Shown: piece by piece, positions 10,113-18,659 of the stretch
Layout: every line of letters starts with the position of its first letter
How positions within the stretch are numbered: the stretch's first letter is position 1
Source of the DNA: Flexivirga aerilata
GTDB taxonomy: Bacteria; Actinomycetota; Actinomycetes; Actinomycetales; Dermatophilaceae
DNA length: 64,000 bases
Direction: 5' to 3'
NCBI RefSeq assembly: GCF_013002715.1
Contig: NZ_JABENB010000001.1
Location: 248,001-312,000, forward strand
Translations under genes and position numbers: made by a program
Notes under the pieces: model-generated
Told to the model about the DNA's origin: nothing
Databases searched by the model: none
Seen by the model: the letters and a program-made list of their open reading frames with translations, nothing else

Positions 10113-10496
10113 TCAGACCTCGAGGTCGTCCGCGACCGCGCGCAGCACGGCCACGATCTTGGCGCCGTGGCGCTTGTCGGGGTAGCGCCCGCGACGCAGG
10201 CCGTTGCCGAGGTCGTCGAGCAGCTTGATGAGGTCCTCGACGATGACCGCCATGTCGTCGGCTGGCTTGCGGTGACGGGCGGCGAGCGAGGGGCCCTGGT
10301 CGACCAGGGTCACGCTGAGCGCCTGCGCGCCGCGGCGGCCCTCGGCCACCGAGTATTCGACGCGGGTGCCGCTCTTGACCGCGGTCGTGCCGCTCGGCAG
10401 CGCGCTGGAGGGCAGGAAGACGTCCTGGCCGTCGTCACCGGAGACGAAGCCGAAACCCTTGTCGGCGTCGAAGAACTTGACCTTGCCGGAAGGCAC
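10113..10496 (-). CDS. Cold-shock domain protein with C-terminal extension
   Basis: 127 residues. The first ~65 form a cold-shock domain with both nucleic-acid-binding motifs, KGFGFV (RNP1) and VFLP (RNP2-like). The remaining ~60 residues are a basic helical extension (LAARHRKPADDMAVIVEDL) not found in the 67-residue CspA type but usual in longer actinobacterial cold-shock proteins. The start is GTG (VPSGKVKFF) with GTAGGTGG upstream. The ~170 bp upstream, before the HAD gene, holds no gene and probably carries the promoter and leader. Confidence 0.88.
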   Translation of the reverse strand: MPSGKVKFFDADKGFGFVSGDDGQDVFLPSSALPSGTTAVKSGTRVEYSVAEGRRGAQALSVTLVDQGPSLAARHRKPADDMAVIVEDLIKLLDDLGNGLRRGRYPDKRHGAKIVAVLRAVADDLEV

Positions 10497-10668
10497 CGTG
10501 CCACCTACTCGTGAATGTCGTCGGGAAAACGTTGTCGTCGGGCCGGACGCGCCGGCGCTCCCCCGTGCTGCTGGCCGGCGGTCGGCCGGCCGGGACGCTG
10601 CGCATGTCCAACCGCGCAAGATTAACGCGTCGGTGCGCCCACCCACGAATCCTTTGGCCGTATGCCGG

Positions 10669-11274
10669 TCACCCGGCGAGCTCGGCGACCCGCCCGGTGA
10701 GTTCGGTGAGCGAGCCCACGACCAGCTGCGCGCCGGCGTCCCGCAACGTCTCGGCGTCGTGCGGCCCGGTCGTGACACCGACCGCCAGCGCGCCGGCGGC
10801 GTGCGCCGCCTGCTGGTCACCCACGTGATCGCCGACGTATGCCGTGGCCGCGTGCTCCCGCAACGGCCCCGCCTTGTCGTGCGCGAACAGGTCGCCGACC
10901 ACGACGTCGGGCCGGATGCCGACGTGCTCCAGCACCGCCTCCACCGCGACCGGGTGCTTGGCGCTGACGACGAGCACCGTGCCCCCGGCGGCGTGGATGG
11001 CGTCGACGAGTTCGACGGCGCCGGGCATCGCGACGGTGACCTCGACCGCGTGCTCCAGGTAGTGGGCGCGGTAGTCGGCGGCCGCCGATGCCACCTGGTC
11101 GGCGGGCAGGAAGTGCGCGAGGTTGTCCCGCAACGGCGCCCCCAGCAGCGGCCACAGCTGCGCGTCCGAGGCGTCGACCTCGCGCGCCCGCAGCACGTGC
11201 TGCATGCAGTCGAGGATGCCCCGGCTGGAGTCGACCAGAGTCATGTCGAGGTCGAAGCCTACGGTCAGGCTCAC
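10669..11274 (-). CDS. HAD-superfamily phosphatase (phosphoglycolate-phosphatase-like)
   Basis: 201 residues. Motif I is GFDLDMTLVDS, motif II is VLVVSAKHP and motif III/IV is AYVGDHVGDQQAA; between them lies a helical cap. The pattern is that of subfamily IA hydrolases acting on small phosphomonoesters. The start overlaps by 4 bp (ATGA) the stop of the rearranged glycosyltransferase reading frame upstream, so it was once translationally coupled to that gene. Confidence 0.85.
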   Translation of the reverse strand: MSLTVGFDLDMTLVDSSRGILDCMQHVLRAREVDASDAQLWPLLGAPLRDNLAHFLPADQVASAAADYRAHYLEHAVEVTVAMPGAVELVDAIHAAGGTVLVVSAKHPVAVEAVLEHVGIRPDVVVGDLFAHDKAGPLREHAATAYVGDHVGDQQAAHAAGALAVGVTTGPHDAETLRDAGAQLVVGSLTELTGRVAELAG

Positions 11275-12021
11275 CGGTCGGCCCGCCTCGTGAGCCGGTC
11301 GCGTAATCTCCGGGGGTGCCGGATCGGGGCGGGTTCTGGGGCGGGCGTCACGCCGCGCACTCGGGTGCCGTGCATGCGGTCGATCATCGCCTCAGCGCAC
11401 CAGGGGACGAGCGTCGGGTTGCGCAGCCAGGTCACGCCGAGCTGCCCGAACGAACGAATACGCCCGGGTATCAACCGGATCCCGCGACAGTGGGCGTCAT
11501 ACCCGAGGTCGATCGTGAAGCGCTCCGCGATGACGTCCGGTGAGATGCGCGGCCCGCGGATCGAGTTGGCGATATTGCTGCCGTGCACGATCTGCAGCCA
11601 CATCGGCGGCGTGCGGACGCGCAGCTGCGGGCCGACGGTGCGCACGAAGGTGTGCTGCGGGTGGCCGAAGATCGTGTAGGGCAACCGACCGGGCTGGCGC
11701 CGCTCGATCAGCGACTGGAACGCCGCCGACGGCTGGTCGTGCAGGTAGACCGCGCCGGTGCGGTCTACCTGCACCTCGCGCGCGCCGGTGTGGACCCACG
11801 AGATGTTCCTTGCTGCCCTGCCGCGGGTGGTCGCAGCGGGCGACTGCGACATACCTGATCACGACGCGGGTCGACAGCGACGACGCGCTCGCGGTCGGCT
11901 TCGTCGAAACCGTGCAAACACAGTTCGATCGGCAGGATCGGCTGTATGTCGACTTCGGCGCGAAGACCGCGCTGAACCGCGCGACGACGACATGGTCGAA
12001 GTCGCCCGGCTCACCGGGCAT
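11271..12021 (-). pseudogene. Glycosyltransferase (putative rhamnosyltransferase-like) with inverted and deleted middle
   Basis: Three pieces of one glycosyltransferase family are present, but not on one strand. The N-terminus (MPGEPGDFDHVVVARFSAVF) reads on the minus strand from 12021 to about 11955. The C-terminal part (VDRTGAVYLHDQPSAAFQSL, then PPMWLQIVHGSNIANSIRGP) reads on the minus strand below about 11755. The catalytic middle (VWTHEMFLAALP, then YLITTRVDSDDALAVGFVET with its acidic DxD-type motif and RLYVDFGA) reads on the plus strand from 11788 to 11962. About 60 residues expected between the N-terminus and VWTHE are missing, and there is a frame change before YLITT. The minus-strand open frame to 11852 is therefore only the C-terminal piece plus antisense sequence. 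The start overlaps the end of the membrane protein gene. Family identity rests on my recall of these motifs. Confidence 0.7.
11739..11774. repeat. Perfect 15-bp inverted repeat at the left inversion breakpoint
   Basis: GTGCAGGTAGACCGC and GCGGTCTACCTGCAC flank a 6-nt loop, GCCGGT. On the minus strand it encodes VQVDRTGAVYLH, a conserved part of the glycosyltransferase, so it is an ancestral coding hairpin at the edge of the inverted segment. Confidence 0.85.
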
Positions 12022-12694
12022 ACGGGTCATCGGGGTTGCCGGGGTTGCCCGGCTTCTGCGGCGGCTGCTGCCCGTGCTGTTCTGGGTAACCCTGCGGCGG
12101 GTAGTAGCCACCGGGGTAGTAGCCGCCGGCGGCCTGCTGCGCGAGGCGGCGCTCCTTGCCGGAGTTGGACAACTTGACGATGCCGACCACCAGCATGATC
12201 ACGCCGGCGATGAAGCTCAGGGCGGCGGCGCCGATGCCGATCCCGAGGGGCACCAACACTTTTCGGCTGATGTCGTTGGCGAGCGTGGTCCGCACGACCT
12301 TGGCGGACTCGCCGCAGTCGATCCGGTAGTCGCCCTCGCCGCGCGGGGTGAAGACGGCCGCCTTGTGATAGGACGCGTCGCCCCACTCGACCGAGAGCTT
12401 GCCGGTGGGTTCGGCGACCGGCACCTGGCTGCCGTCCGGCGCCGTGACGCGGCAGGTGGGCAGCGGCGTCGGGGCCGCCTCGTCATACGACCCGGCCACG
12501 AGGATGGTGCGCTCGGCACTGTCGTCGACCCGGTAGGTGCTGCCCGGCGGCAGGTCGTCCTGGTTGTTGAGTTCGTCGACGCCGCCCGCGACCCCGCGCC
12601 AGATCCCGATCGCGAGCGCAGCAGGGGCGAGGATCACGATCAGCACGGCGCCGATCACGGTGAGCGCGACGCCGCGTCGCTTGGGCAGCTGCAT
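12011..12694 (-). CDS. Two-helix membrane protein with Pro/Gly/Tyr-rich tail
   Basis: 227 residues. A first transmembrane helix lies at about residues 9-31 and a second at about 149-172. The loop between them (~115 residues) should be extracytoplasmic and contains two cysteines (TCRV, DCGES) that could form a disulfide. The C-terminal ~50 residues are cytoplasmic and low in complexity (GGYYPGGYYPPQGYPEQ). No family or function is recognised. It lies 35 bp after the ABC exporter gene on the same strand, so it may be the second gene of that operon, and its end overlaps the glycosyltransferase remnant. Confidence 0.75.
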   Translation of the reverse strand: MQLPKRRGVALTVIGAVLIVILAPAALAIGIWRGVAGGVDELNNQDDLPPGSTYRVDDSAERTILVAGSYDEAAPTPLPTCRVTAPDGSQVPVAEPTGKLSVEWGDASYHKAAVFTPRGEGDYRIDCGESAKVVRTTLANDISRKVLVPLGIGIGAAALSFIAGVIMLVVGIVKLSNSGKERRLAQQAAGGYYPGGYYPPQGYPEQHGQQPPQKPGNPGNPDDPYAR

Positions 12695-12729
12695 GGTTCC
12701 CCCTCCGGTGGTGCGGTGCGGTCAGCAGA

Positions 12730-14601
12730 TCACGCGGACTGGGCGCGCCACAACCTCGCGTAGGCACCGTCGGCGGCGAGCAGTTGCTCGTGCGTGCCGC
12801 GCTCGACGATGCGCCCCTGGTCGAGCACCACGATCAGGTCGGCGTCGCGCACGGTCGACAGCCGGTGCGCGATGGTCAGGGTGGTGCGTCCCCGGCTCAC
12901 CTCGTCCAGGGCCAGCTGCACGGCGCGCTCGGTGGCGTTGTCGAGTGCGCTCGTCGCCTCGTCGAGCACCAGCACCGGCGGATCGCGCAGAATGGTGCGG
13001 GCCAGCGCTATACGTTGTTTCTCACCGCCGGAGAAGCGGTGGCCGCGGGCGCCGACGACGGTGTCGTAGCCGTCCGGCAGCTCCATGATCAGGTCGTGCA
13101 CTTGGGCGGCGCGGGCGGCCCGCTCGATCTGCTCGTCGGTGGCGTCCGGCCGGGCGTAGCGCAGGTTGTCGCGGATGGTGGTGTGCAGCAGGTAGGTCTC
13201 CTGCGAGACGACGCCGACCAGGCCGGCGACGTTCTGGAGGGTCATCTCCCGCAGGTCGACGCCGTCGATGCGCACGGCGCCGGTCGCCGGGTCGTGCAGC
13301 CGCGAGACCAGCCCGGCGAGCGTCGACTTGCCCGACCCGGTGGCCCCGACGAGGGCGACCTGTGCGCCCGGCCGGATCGTCAGGTCGATGCCGGTGAGCG
13401 CGTCGCGGTCGGCGCCGTCGTAGCGGAAACCGACGCCGGTCATCGTCACTTCGCCGCGAGCCGTGGCGGTGTCGACCACGACCGGGTCGGCCGGGTCGTC
13501 GATGTCGACGGGCAGGTCGAGGTATTCGAAGATGCGGCTGAAGAGGGCCATCGAGGTGACCACCTCGGCACCGACGTTGAGCACCCCGAGCACCGGACGG
13601 AACAGCGCCGCCTGCAGGCCGGTGAACGCGACGAGCGTGCCGATCGTCATCCCGCCGCCGGTGGCGGGCAGGCCGGCGGCCAGGTAGATCAGCGCCGGGA
13701 TGGCGGCGAAGATGATCGCCATCGTGCCCATCCGCCAGCGGCCGGCCAGCTGCGACTGCACCTCGAGTGCGGTGAGATCGGTGGAGGTTTCGCGAAATCG
13801 CCGTGCCAGCGCGGGCCCCGAGCCGACGGTCTTGGCGAGCGTGACGCCGCTGATCGACAGCGACTCCTCGATCTGGGTCTGCAGGTCGGCGAGCGCCCGC
13901 TGCGCCTTGTTCTGTATGGCGCGCCGCAGCCGCGCCACGCGACGGGTCAGGTAGATCGCCGGCGGCAGGATCAGCAGGCTGAGCAGCGACAGCCGCCAGG
14001 ACAGCACGACCATTGCGACGGCGGTGCCGACCGCGGTGGTGACGTTGGTGGCGATCGACGTCGCAGTGTTGGTGACCACGCCCTGCATGGCGTTGACGTC
14101 GTTGGTCAGCCGTGACTGGAGTTCGCCGCCGCGGGTGCGGGTGAAGAAGCCGAGCGGCATGCGCTGCAGGTGGGTGAACAGGTCGGTCCGCAGTCCGTGC
14201 ATGACGCGCTGACCGATGCCGGTCGCAAGGTAGGTCTGCACGATGCCGAGCGCCTGGGTGACTACGGTGACCGCGAGCATGGCGCCGACGAGGGTGAGCA
14301 GCAGCCGCACGTCCTGCTGGGGGATCGCGGTGTCGATCAGGTGCTTGGTGAGGAACGGCGTGACCAGCCCGACCAGCGAGCTGACCACGATGATCGCGGT
14401 GACGACGGCGAGCGGCACCCGGTGCGGCCCGAAGAGGCCGGCCACCCGGCGCAGGGAGACCGGGTGTTCGGTCAGTTGCTCGACGTCCTTGGGGTCCTTG
14501 CGGCGACTGGCGCGGGTGCCGGTCGGCGGGCCCGACCGCTCACCGGTCGCGCGGGACGCTGTCATGCCCGGCGAGCCGGGGAGTGTGGGCGTGGCCGTCA
14601 T
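12730..14601 (-). CDS. ABC exporter, fused permease and ATPase
   Basis: 623 residues. Six transmembrane helices (about residues 60-340) precede a nucleotide-binding domain with Walker A (GATGSGKST), signature (FSGGEKQRIALAR), Walker B (VLVLDEATSALD) and switch histidine (IAHRLS). This is a type IV half-transporter working as a homodimer for drugs or lipids. It is divergent from a MarR gene, and a palindromic operator sits between the two starts, so it is probably a MarR-controlled efflux pump. The ATG at 14601 is chosen; another Met follows at residue 9. Confidence 0.92.
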   Translation of the reverse strand: MTATPTLPGSPGMTASRATGERSGPPTGTRASRRKDPKDVEQLTEHPVSLRRVAGLFGPHRVPLAVVTAIIVVSSLVGLVTPFLTKHLIDTAIPQQDVRLLLTLVGAMLAVTVVTQALGIVQTYLATGIGQRVMHGLRTDLFTHLQRMPLGFFTRTRGGELQSRLTNDVNAMQGVVTNTATSIATNVTTAVGTAVAMVVLSWRLSLLSLLILPPAIYLTRRVARLRRAIQNKAQRALADLQTQIEESLSISGVTLAKTVGSGPALARRFRETSTDLTALEVQSQLAGRWRMGTMAIIFAAIPALIYLAAGLPATGGGMTIGTLVAFTGLQAALFRPVLGVLNVGAEVVTSMALFSRIFEYLDLPVDIDDPADPVVVDTATARGEVTMTGVGFRYDGADRDALTGIDLTIRPGAQVALVGATGSGKSTLAGLVSRLHDPATGAVRIDGVDLREMTLQNVAGLVGVVSQETYLLHTTIRDNLRYARPDATDEQIERAARAAQVHDLIMELPDGYDTVVGARGHRFSGGEKQRIALARTILRDPPVLVLDEATSALDNATERAVQLALDEVSRGRTTLTIAHRLSTVRDADLIVVLDQGRIVERGTHEQLLAADGAYARLWRAQSA

Positions 14602-14641
14602 GCGGCATCACCTGCCCTTCGCAGTGTGTGGAAGTCAGTTA

Positions 14642-14656
14642 GTGAGGTTACCTCAC
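14642..14656. promoter_or_regulatory. MarR-type operator between ABC exporter and marR-like gene
   Basis: The 15-bp perfect palindrome GTGAGGTTACCTCAC lies in the 92-bp divergent region. On the minus strand it falls between TTGCAG (14666-14661), a candidate -35, and the -10 region of the exporter promoter. On the plus strand it lies just upstream of the candidate -35 TTGCTG (14658-14663). A dimeric MarR protein bound here would be placed to control both genes. Confidence 0.65.
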
Positions 14657-14681
14657 ATTGCTGCAACCGCCGCAATCGCCG

Positions 14682-14687
14682 TACTAT
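14682..14687 (+). promoter_or_regulatory. Candidate -10 element of a leaderless marR-like transcript
   Basis: TACTAT lies six nucleotides before the ATG at 14694, with TTGCTG 18 bp upstream as a -35. The spacing puts the transcription start on the start codon itself and supports the choice of that ATG. Confidence 0.55.
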
Positions 14688-14693
14688 TCCGGC

Positions 14694-15164
14694 ATGACGT
14701 CCGGTATGACGCGAGACCTTGACGAGCCGGCCCGCAACGAGCTCGGCCAGCTCGTGCAGCGGACGGCCCGGATGCTGCGGCGGGCCAACCTCTCGGAGCT
14801 GGAGCCCTACGGGCTGTCCCCCCACCAGTCGCGGGCGCTCGGGGTCGTCAGCCGGCATGGTGCCGACGGCAGCCTGCGGCTGTCGACCGTGGCCGAGCAC
14901 CTCGACATCGCACCGCGCTCGGCCACCGAGGTCATCGACGCGCTCGAGGAGCGCGGGCTGGTGCGGCGCACCCCGGACCCGGCCGACCGGCGGGCGGTGC
15001 TGATCTCCCTGACCGACGACGGCCGTGCCCTGCGGCGACGGCTCGACCGGGCGCGAGCGCGCCGCAGCGACGAGGTGTTCGGGGCGTTGACGACGAAGGA
15101 GCAGCAGGTGCTGCGGGACTTGCTAGTGCGCGTCCTCGACCACGGCCGAGTCGCCGGCGACTGA
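14694..15164 (+). CDS. MarR-family regulator, probable repressor of the ABC exporter
   Basis: 156 residues with the winged helix of MarR proteins: LSPHQSRALGVVSRHG, the recognition region VAEHLDIAPRSATEVIDALEERGLV and the wing RRTPDPADRRAVLISLTDDG. The ATG at 14694 is chosen because TACTAT precedes it by 6 nt; an in-frame ATG also exists at 14706. The gene is divergent from the exporter. Its last 42 bp overlap, on the opposite strand, the end of the TetR gene. Confidence 0.88.
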   Translation: MTSGMTRDLDEPARNELGQLVQRTARMLRRANLSELEPYGLSPHQSRALGVVSRHGADGSLRLSTVAEHLDIAPRSATEVIDALEERGLVRRTPDPADRRAVLISLTDDGRALRRRLDRARARRSDEVFGALTTKEQQVLRDLLVRVLDHGRVAGD

Positions 15165-15716
15165 CGCCGGCAGGCCGAAAACGAATGGTGCCCAGTCGGT
15201 TTCGCCCTCTCGCCCGAGCAGCTGCATCGCCAACGCCGCGTTGATCAGCATGCCGCGGGCGAGGAACGCGCTGAGCTCCTGGTCACCCGCGCCACCCTGC
15301 TCGCGCAGCAGCTGCACGATCTCGAGGAAGAGCCGCCGGGCCTCCTGCGCGATCCGCGGCTCGTCGGCCGCAGTGAACGCGTTGAAGATCATCAGGCTGA
15401 GCTCCGGCCGGCGCATCACCAGGTCGGTGTAGGTGCGGCCGACCGACTGCGCGTCGAAGGGTGGCCGCAGATTGGCGGCGAAGGCCTCCAGCATGAGGTC
15501 GCCCGCGTAGCGGTGCGCCTCGAGGAAGAGCTCGAGCTTGGTGCCGAACACCTGGATGATGCGCGGCTGACTCACGCCTGCGTATCGCGCGACCTCCGCC
15601 GTCGTCGCGCCGTGATAGCCGCCGCGGGCGAATGCCTGCACCGCCGCATCGAGCATGCGGCGGCGGCGAATGTCGGCGCCGGAATCGATTTCTCCGGCTC
15701 GGGGGCGACTGTGCAT
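15123..15716 (-). CDS. TetR-family regulator
   Basis: 197 residues. The N-terminal helix-turn-helix (DAAVQAFARGGYHGATTAEVARYAGVSQPRIIQVFGTK) is typical TetR, and the all-helical remainder (about residues 75-190) should be the ligand and dimer domain. The ATG at 15716 is the most likely start; upstream in-frame codons would run into menB. No good ribosome binding site is seen. It is 88 bp downstream of menB on the same strand. Its target and ligand cannot be read from the sequence. Confidence 0.82.
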   Translation of the reverse strand: MHSRPRAGEIDSGADIRRRRMLDAAVQAFARGGYHGATTAEVARYAGVSQPRIIQVFGTKLELFLEAHRYAGDLMLEAFAANLRPPFDAQSVGRTYTDLVMRRPELSLMIFNAFTAADEPRIAQEARRLFLEIVQLLREQGGAGDQELSAFLARGMLINAALAMQLLGREGETDWAPFVFGLPASVAGDSAVVEDAH

Positions 15717-15804
15717 CGAGGCAGTGAAACACGTGGAGCCTGGAGTCGCATCATCGGCGGCGGGCGTGTTCCCGAGGCGCAGCGAACTCTTGACGGCTGG
15801 AAAG

Positions 15805-16737
15805 TCAGAAATACCAGGGGAATCCGGACCAGTCGGGGTCACGCTTCTCCAGGAAGGAGTCGCGGCCCTCGACGGCCTCGTCGGTCATGTAGGCGAGGCG
15901 GGTCGCCTCCCCGGCGAAGACCTGCTGCCCCATCAACCCGTCGTCGGTGAGGTTGAACGCAAACTTCAGCATCCGCTGCGCGGTCGGGCTCTTGCCGTTG
16001 ATCTCGGCCGCCGCGACCAGCGCCTCGTGCTCCAGCTCCGCGTGGTCGGCCACGATGTTGACCGCACCCATCCGCTGCATGGTCTCGGCGTCATACGCCC
16101 GCCCGAGGAAGAAGATCTCGCGGGCGAATTTCTGGCCGACCTGCTTGGCGAGGTAGGCCGAGCCGTAGCCCGCGTCGAACGAACCCACGTCGGCGTCGGT
16201 CTGCTTGAAGCGGGCGTGCTCCCGCGAGGCGATCGTGAGGTCGCAGACCACGTGCAGCGAGTGGCCGCCGCCGGCCGCCCAGCCGTTCACGACCGCGATC
16301 ACGATCTTCGGCATCGTGCGGATGAGCCGCTGCACCTCCAGGATGTGCAGCCGGCCGCCCTGCGCCTTCACGCGTGCCGCGTCGACGGTGTCGGCGGTCT
16401 CGCCCTCGGCGTACTGGTAGCCCGAGCGGCCGCGGATGCGCTGGTCGCCGCCGGAGCAGAACGCCCAGCCGCCGTCCTTGGCGCTCGGGCCGTTGCCGGT
16501 GAGCAGCACGCAGCCGACGTCGGGCGTCATGCGGGCGTGGTCGAGCGCGCGGTAGAGCTCGTCGACCGTGTGCGGCCGGAACGCGTTGCGCACCTCCGGG
16601 CGGTTGAACGCGATGCGCACGGTGCCCTTCTCGGGGCCCGGGCGCACGCACCGGTGGTAGGTGATGTCGGTGAAGTCGAAGCCCTCGACCGGCTCCCATG
16701 CCGTCGGGTCGAAGATCTCGCTGATCTGGTCACTCAC
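15805..16737 (-). CDS. menB: 1,4-dihydroxy-2-naphthoyl-CoA synthase
   Basis: 310 residues, the usual length for actinobacterial MenB. It is a crotonase-fold enzyme that cyclises o-succinylbenzoyl-CoA. Visible family features are the oxyanion-hole region (WAFCSGGDQRIRGRSGYQ), VNGWAAGGGHSLHVVCDLT and FKQTDADVGSFDAGYGS, and the C-terminal FLEKRDPDWSGFPWYF. The start is GTG at 16737. It is divergent from menC with 31 bp between start codons, so both promoters must be very compact. Confidence 0.95.
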   Translation of the reverse strand: MSDQISEIFDPTAWEPVEGFDFTDITYHRCVRPGPEKGTVRIAFNRPEVRNAFRPHTVDELYRALDHARMTPDVGCVLLTGNGPSAKDGGWAFCSGGDQRIRGRSGYQYAEGETADTVDAARVKAQGGRLHILEVQRLIRTMPKIVIAVVNGWAAGGGHSLHVVCDLTIASREHARFKQTDADVGSFDAGYGSAYLAKQVGQKFAREIFFLGRAYDAETMQRMGAVNIVADHAELEHEALVAAAEINGKSPTAQRMLKFAFNLTDDGLMGQQVFAGEATRLAYMTDEAVEGRDSFLEKRDPDWSGFPWYF

Positions 16738-16768
16738 GCCCTGGAGCTTATGACTACCGTCGTATGCC

Positions 16769-17782
16769 GTGAGCGACACTCCTGCCGACGGCCTTGCCGA
16801 GGGCCCGGTCGACCTCGACACCCTGTTGTCGACGATGCGCGTGGTGAGCATCCCGATGCGGGTGCGCTTCCGCGGCGTGCTGCATCGCGAAATCGCTGTG
16901 CTCCCAGGGCCGTCCGGGTGGGGTGAGTTCTCGCCGTTCCTGGAGTATGCCGCTCCCGAGGCGGCTCGCTGGCTCGGCGCAGCGATCGACGCCGCGTGGG
17001 GTTCCTGGCCGGTGCCGGTGCGCGAGTCGGTGCCGGTGAACGCCACGGTGCCGGCGGTGCCGGCCGCCGAGGTGCCCGCCGTGCTGGCCCGCTATGACGG
17101 CTGCACGACCGCGAAGGTCAAGGTCGCCGAGCGCGGGCAGTCGCTCGATGACGACCTCTCCCGGGTGGCGGCGGTGCGTGAGGTGATGGGTGCCGGCGGT
17201 CTCGTGCGGGTCGACGCGAACGGCGGCTGGTCGGTCGACGACGCGCTGGACGCCCTTGCGCGGCTCTCGTCATACGGCCTGGAATATGCGGAGCAGCCCT
17301 GCGCGACCGTGGACGAGCTGATCAGCCTGCGAAAAGCATTGGCACAGCGCGGGATCGACGTGCCGATCGCGGCTGACGAGTCGATCCGGAAGGCGGACGA
17401 CCCGCTGCACGTCGCGCGCGTCGGCGCCGCGGACGTGGCGGTGGTGAAGGTCGCGCCGCTCGGCGGCGTGCGCGCCGCGCTCGAGATCGCGCAGGAGGCA
17501 GGGTTGCCGACGGTGGTGTCCAGCGCGATCGACTCCTCGGTCGGCATCGCCGCCGGGCTGGCCCTCGCCGCCGCCCTTCCCGACCTGCCGCACGCCTGCG
17601 GCCTTGGCACCCTGGGGCTGATGGACGGCGATGTGGTCACGGATTCGCTGGTGCCGCAAGCCGGTTCGCTGCGCGTGCGCCGGCCGGCACCGTCGCCCGA
17701 GCTGCTCGACCGATACGCCGCCGCGCCGGACCGGGTCTCCTGGTGGCGGCAGCGGGTGGCCGACTGCCACCCGCTGCTCTAA
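16769..17782 (+). CDS. menC: o-Succinylbenzoate synthase
   Basis: 337 residues of the enolase superfamily. The catalytic lysine motif TAKVKVA, metal-binding residues in VRVDANGGWS, EYAEQPC and ADES, and the second lysine (VVKVAPLGG) are in order. It dehydrates SHCHC to o-succinylbenzoate in menaquinone synthesis. The start is GTG with no clear ribosome binding site. menD, menF and menH are not in the window. Confidence 0.93.
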   Translation: MSDTPADGLAEGPVDLDTLLSTMRVVSIPMRVRFRGVLHREIAVLPGPSGWGEFSPFLEYAAPEAARWLGAAIDAAWGSWPVPVRESVPVNATVPAVPAAEVPAVLARYDGCTTAKVKVAERGQSLDDDLSRVAAVREVMGAGGLVRVDANGGWSVDDALDALARLSSYGLEYAEQPCATVDELISLRKALAQRGIDVPIAADESIRKADDPLHVARVGAADVAVVKVAPLGGVRAALEIAQEAGLPTVVSSAIDSSVGIAAGLALAAALPDLPHACGLGTLGLMDGDVVTDSLVPQAGSLRVRRPAPSPELLDRYAAAPDRVSWWRQRVADCHPLL

Positions 17783-17791
17783 CGCCGGGCG

Positions 17792-18616
17792 TCATTCGAC
17801 CGGCAACGACGACTTCGCGGTCGGGTGCAACTGACGCATCGCGTCACTGCCGGGGAGCGCGTCACGCACGCGCGCGGAGACGTCGGGGTCGCCCGCGGAG
17901 ATCAGCGGACCGGACACACTCGTGGGGTCGTAGAGCTGCCCGCTCGGGTAGGTCGTCACTCCCCCGGCCTCGGCGACGAGCAACGACCCAGGCGCGTGGT
18001 CCCAGGGCATCGCATTGCCGTAAAGCAAGTATTCGCAAGCGTTTTCGGCCAGCTTGGGGTAGTCGATGCCGCAACTCACCCAGGTCAGCTCCAGCGGCGG
18101 CAGGTCACCCAGCCGGGCACCGACCAACGACCGTCGCGAGGTGCGCCCGCGCGCCGCTGCCGCATCCCGCGGGGCCGCGCTCAGGCGTTCGTCGCCACGC
18201 CACGCGCCGGCGCCGCGCTCGGCGACATAGGCCAGCTCGTGCTCGGGCTGCCAGATCCAGCTGCGCACCACCTGCGGGCCGCGCAGCTCGGCGACCATCA
18301 CCGCGTGGTCGGGTGAGCCGTGCACGAAGTTGCGGGTGCCGTCGACCGGGTCGACGGTGAACCAGTGGTCGGCGTCGGCCGCGGCCTCCAGGATCGCCCG
18401 GTCGGCGGCCACCGCCTCCTCCCCGACGATCAGCGCGTCCGGGTAGGCGTCCCGCAGCCGGCGGGTGATCTCGATCTCGGCCTCGCGGTCGGCGACGGTG
18501 ACCAGGTCACCGGGGTTCTTCTCCATCACCTCGCCGTCGGCGAGCGACCGGAATCGCGGGGTGATGACGTCGGCGGCGACTTCTTGCAGCAGGGTCAGGA
18601 CCTCGTCAGTCTGCAC
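17792..18616 (-). CDS. Inositol monophosphatase-family phosphatase
   Basis: 274 residues. Metal-binding signatures are VGEEAV, VDPVDGTRNFVHG and, near the C-terminus, MPWDHAPGSLLVAEAGG. The family includes inositol-1-phosphatase and histidinol-phosphatase; the substrate cannot be told from sequence. The start is the GTG at 18616 with GAGGG before it. It converges on menC with only 9 bp between the stops, and follows the SDR gene on the same strand after 43 bp. Confidence 0.88.
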   Translation of the reverse strand: MQTDEVLTLLQEVAADVITPRFRSLADGEVMEKNPGDLVTVADREAEIEITRRLRDAYPDALIVGEEAVAADRAILEAAADADHWFTVDPVDGTRNFVHGSPDHAVMVAELRGPQVVRSWIWQPEHELAYVAERGAGAWRGDERLSAAPRDAAAARGRTSRRSLVGARLGDLPPLELTWVSCGIDYPKLAENACEYLLYGNAMPWDHAPGSLLVAEAGGVTTYPSGQLYDPTSVSGPLISAGDPDVSARVRDALPGSDAMRQLHPTAKSSLPVE

Positions 18617-18659
18617 ACCCTCACTATGCCCTGCCGCCGCGCGCGCCCGCGCACCCGTC

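Noticed and set aside
11271..11852. Intact 193-residue hypothetical gene
   Set aside because: Its first ~25 codons are antisense to the inverted segment; only the remainder resembles a glycosyltransferase C-terminus, so it is reported as a pseudogene part.
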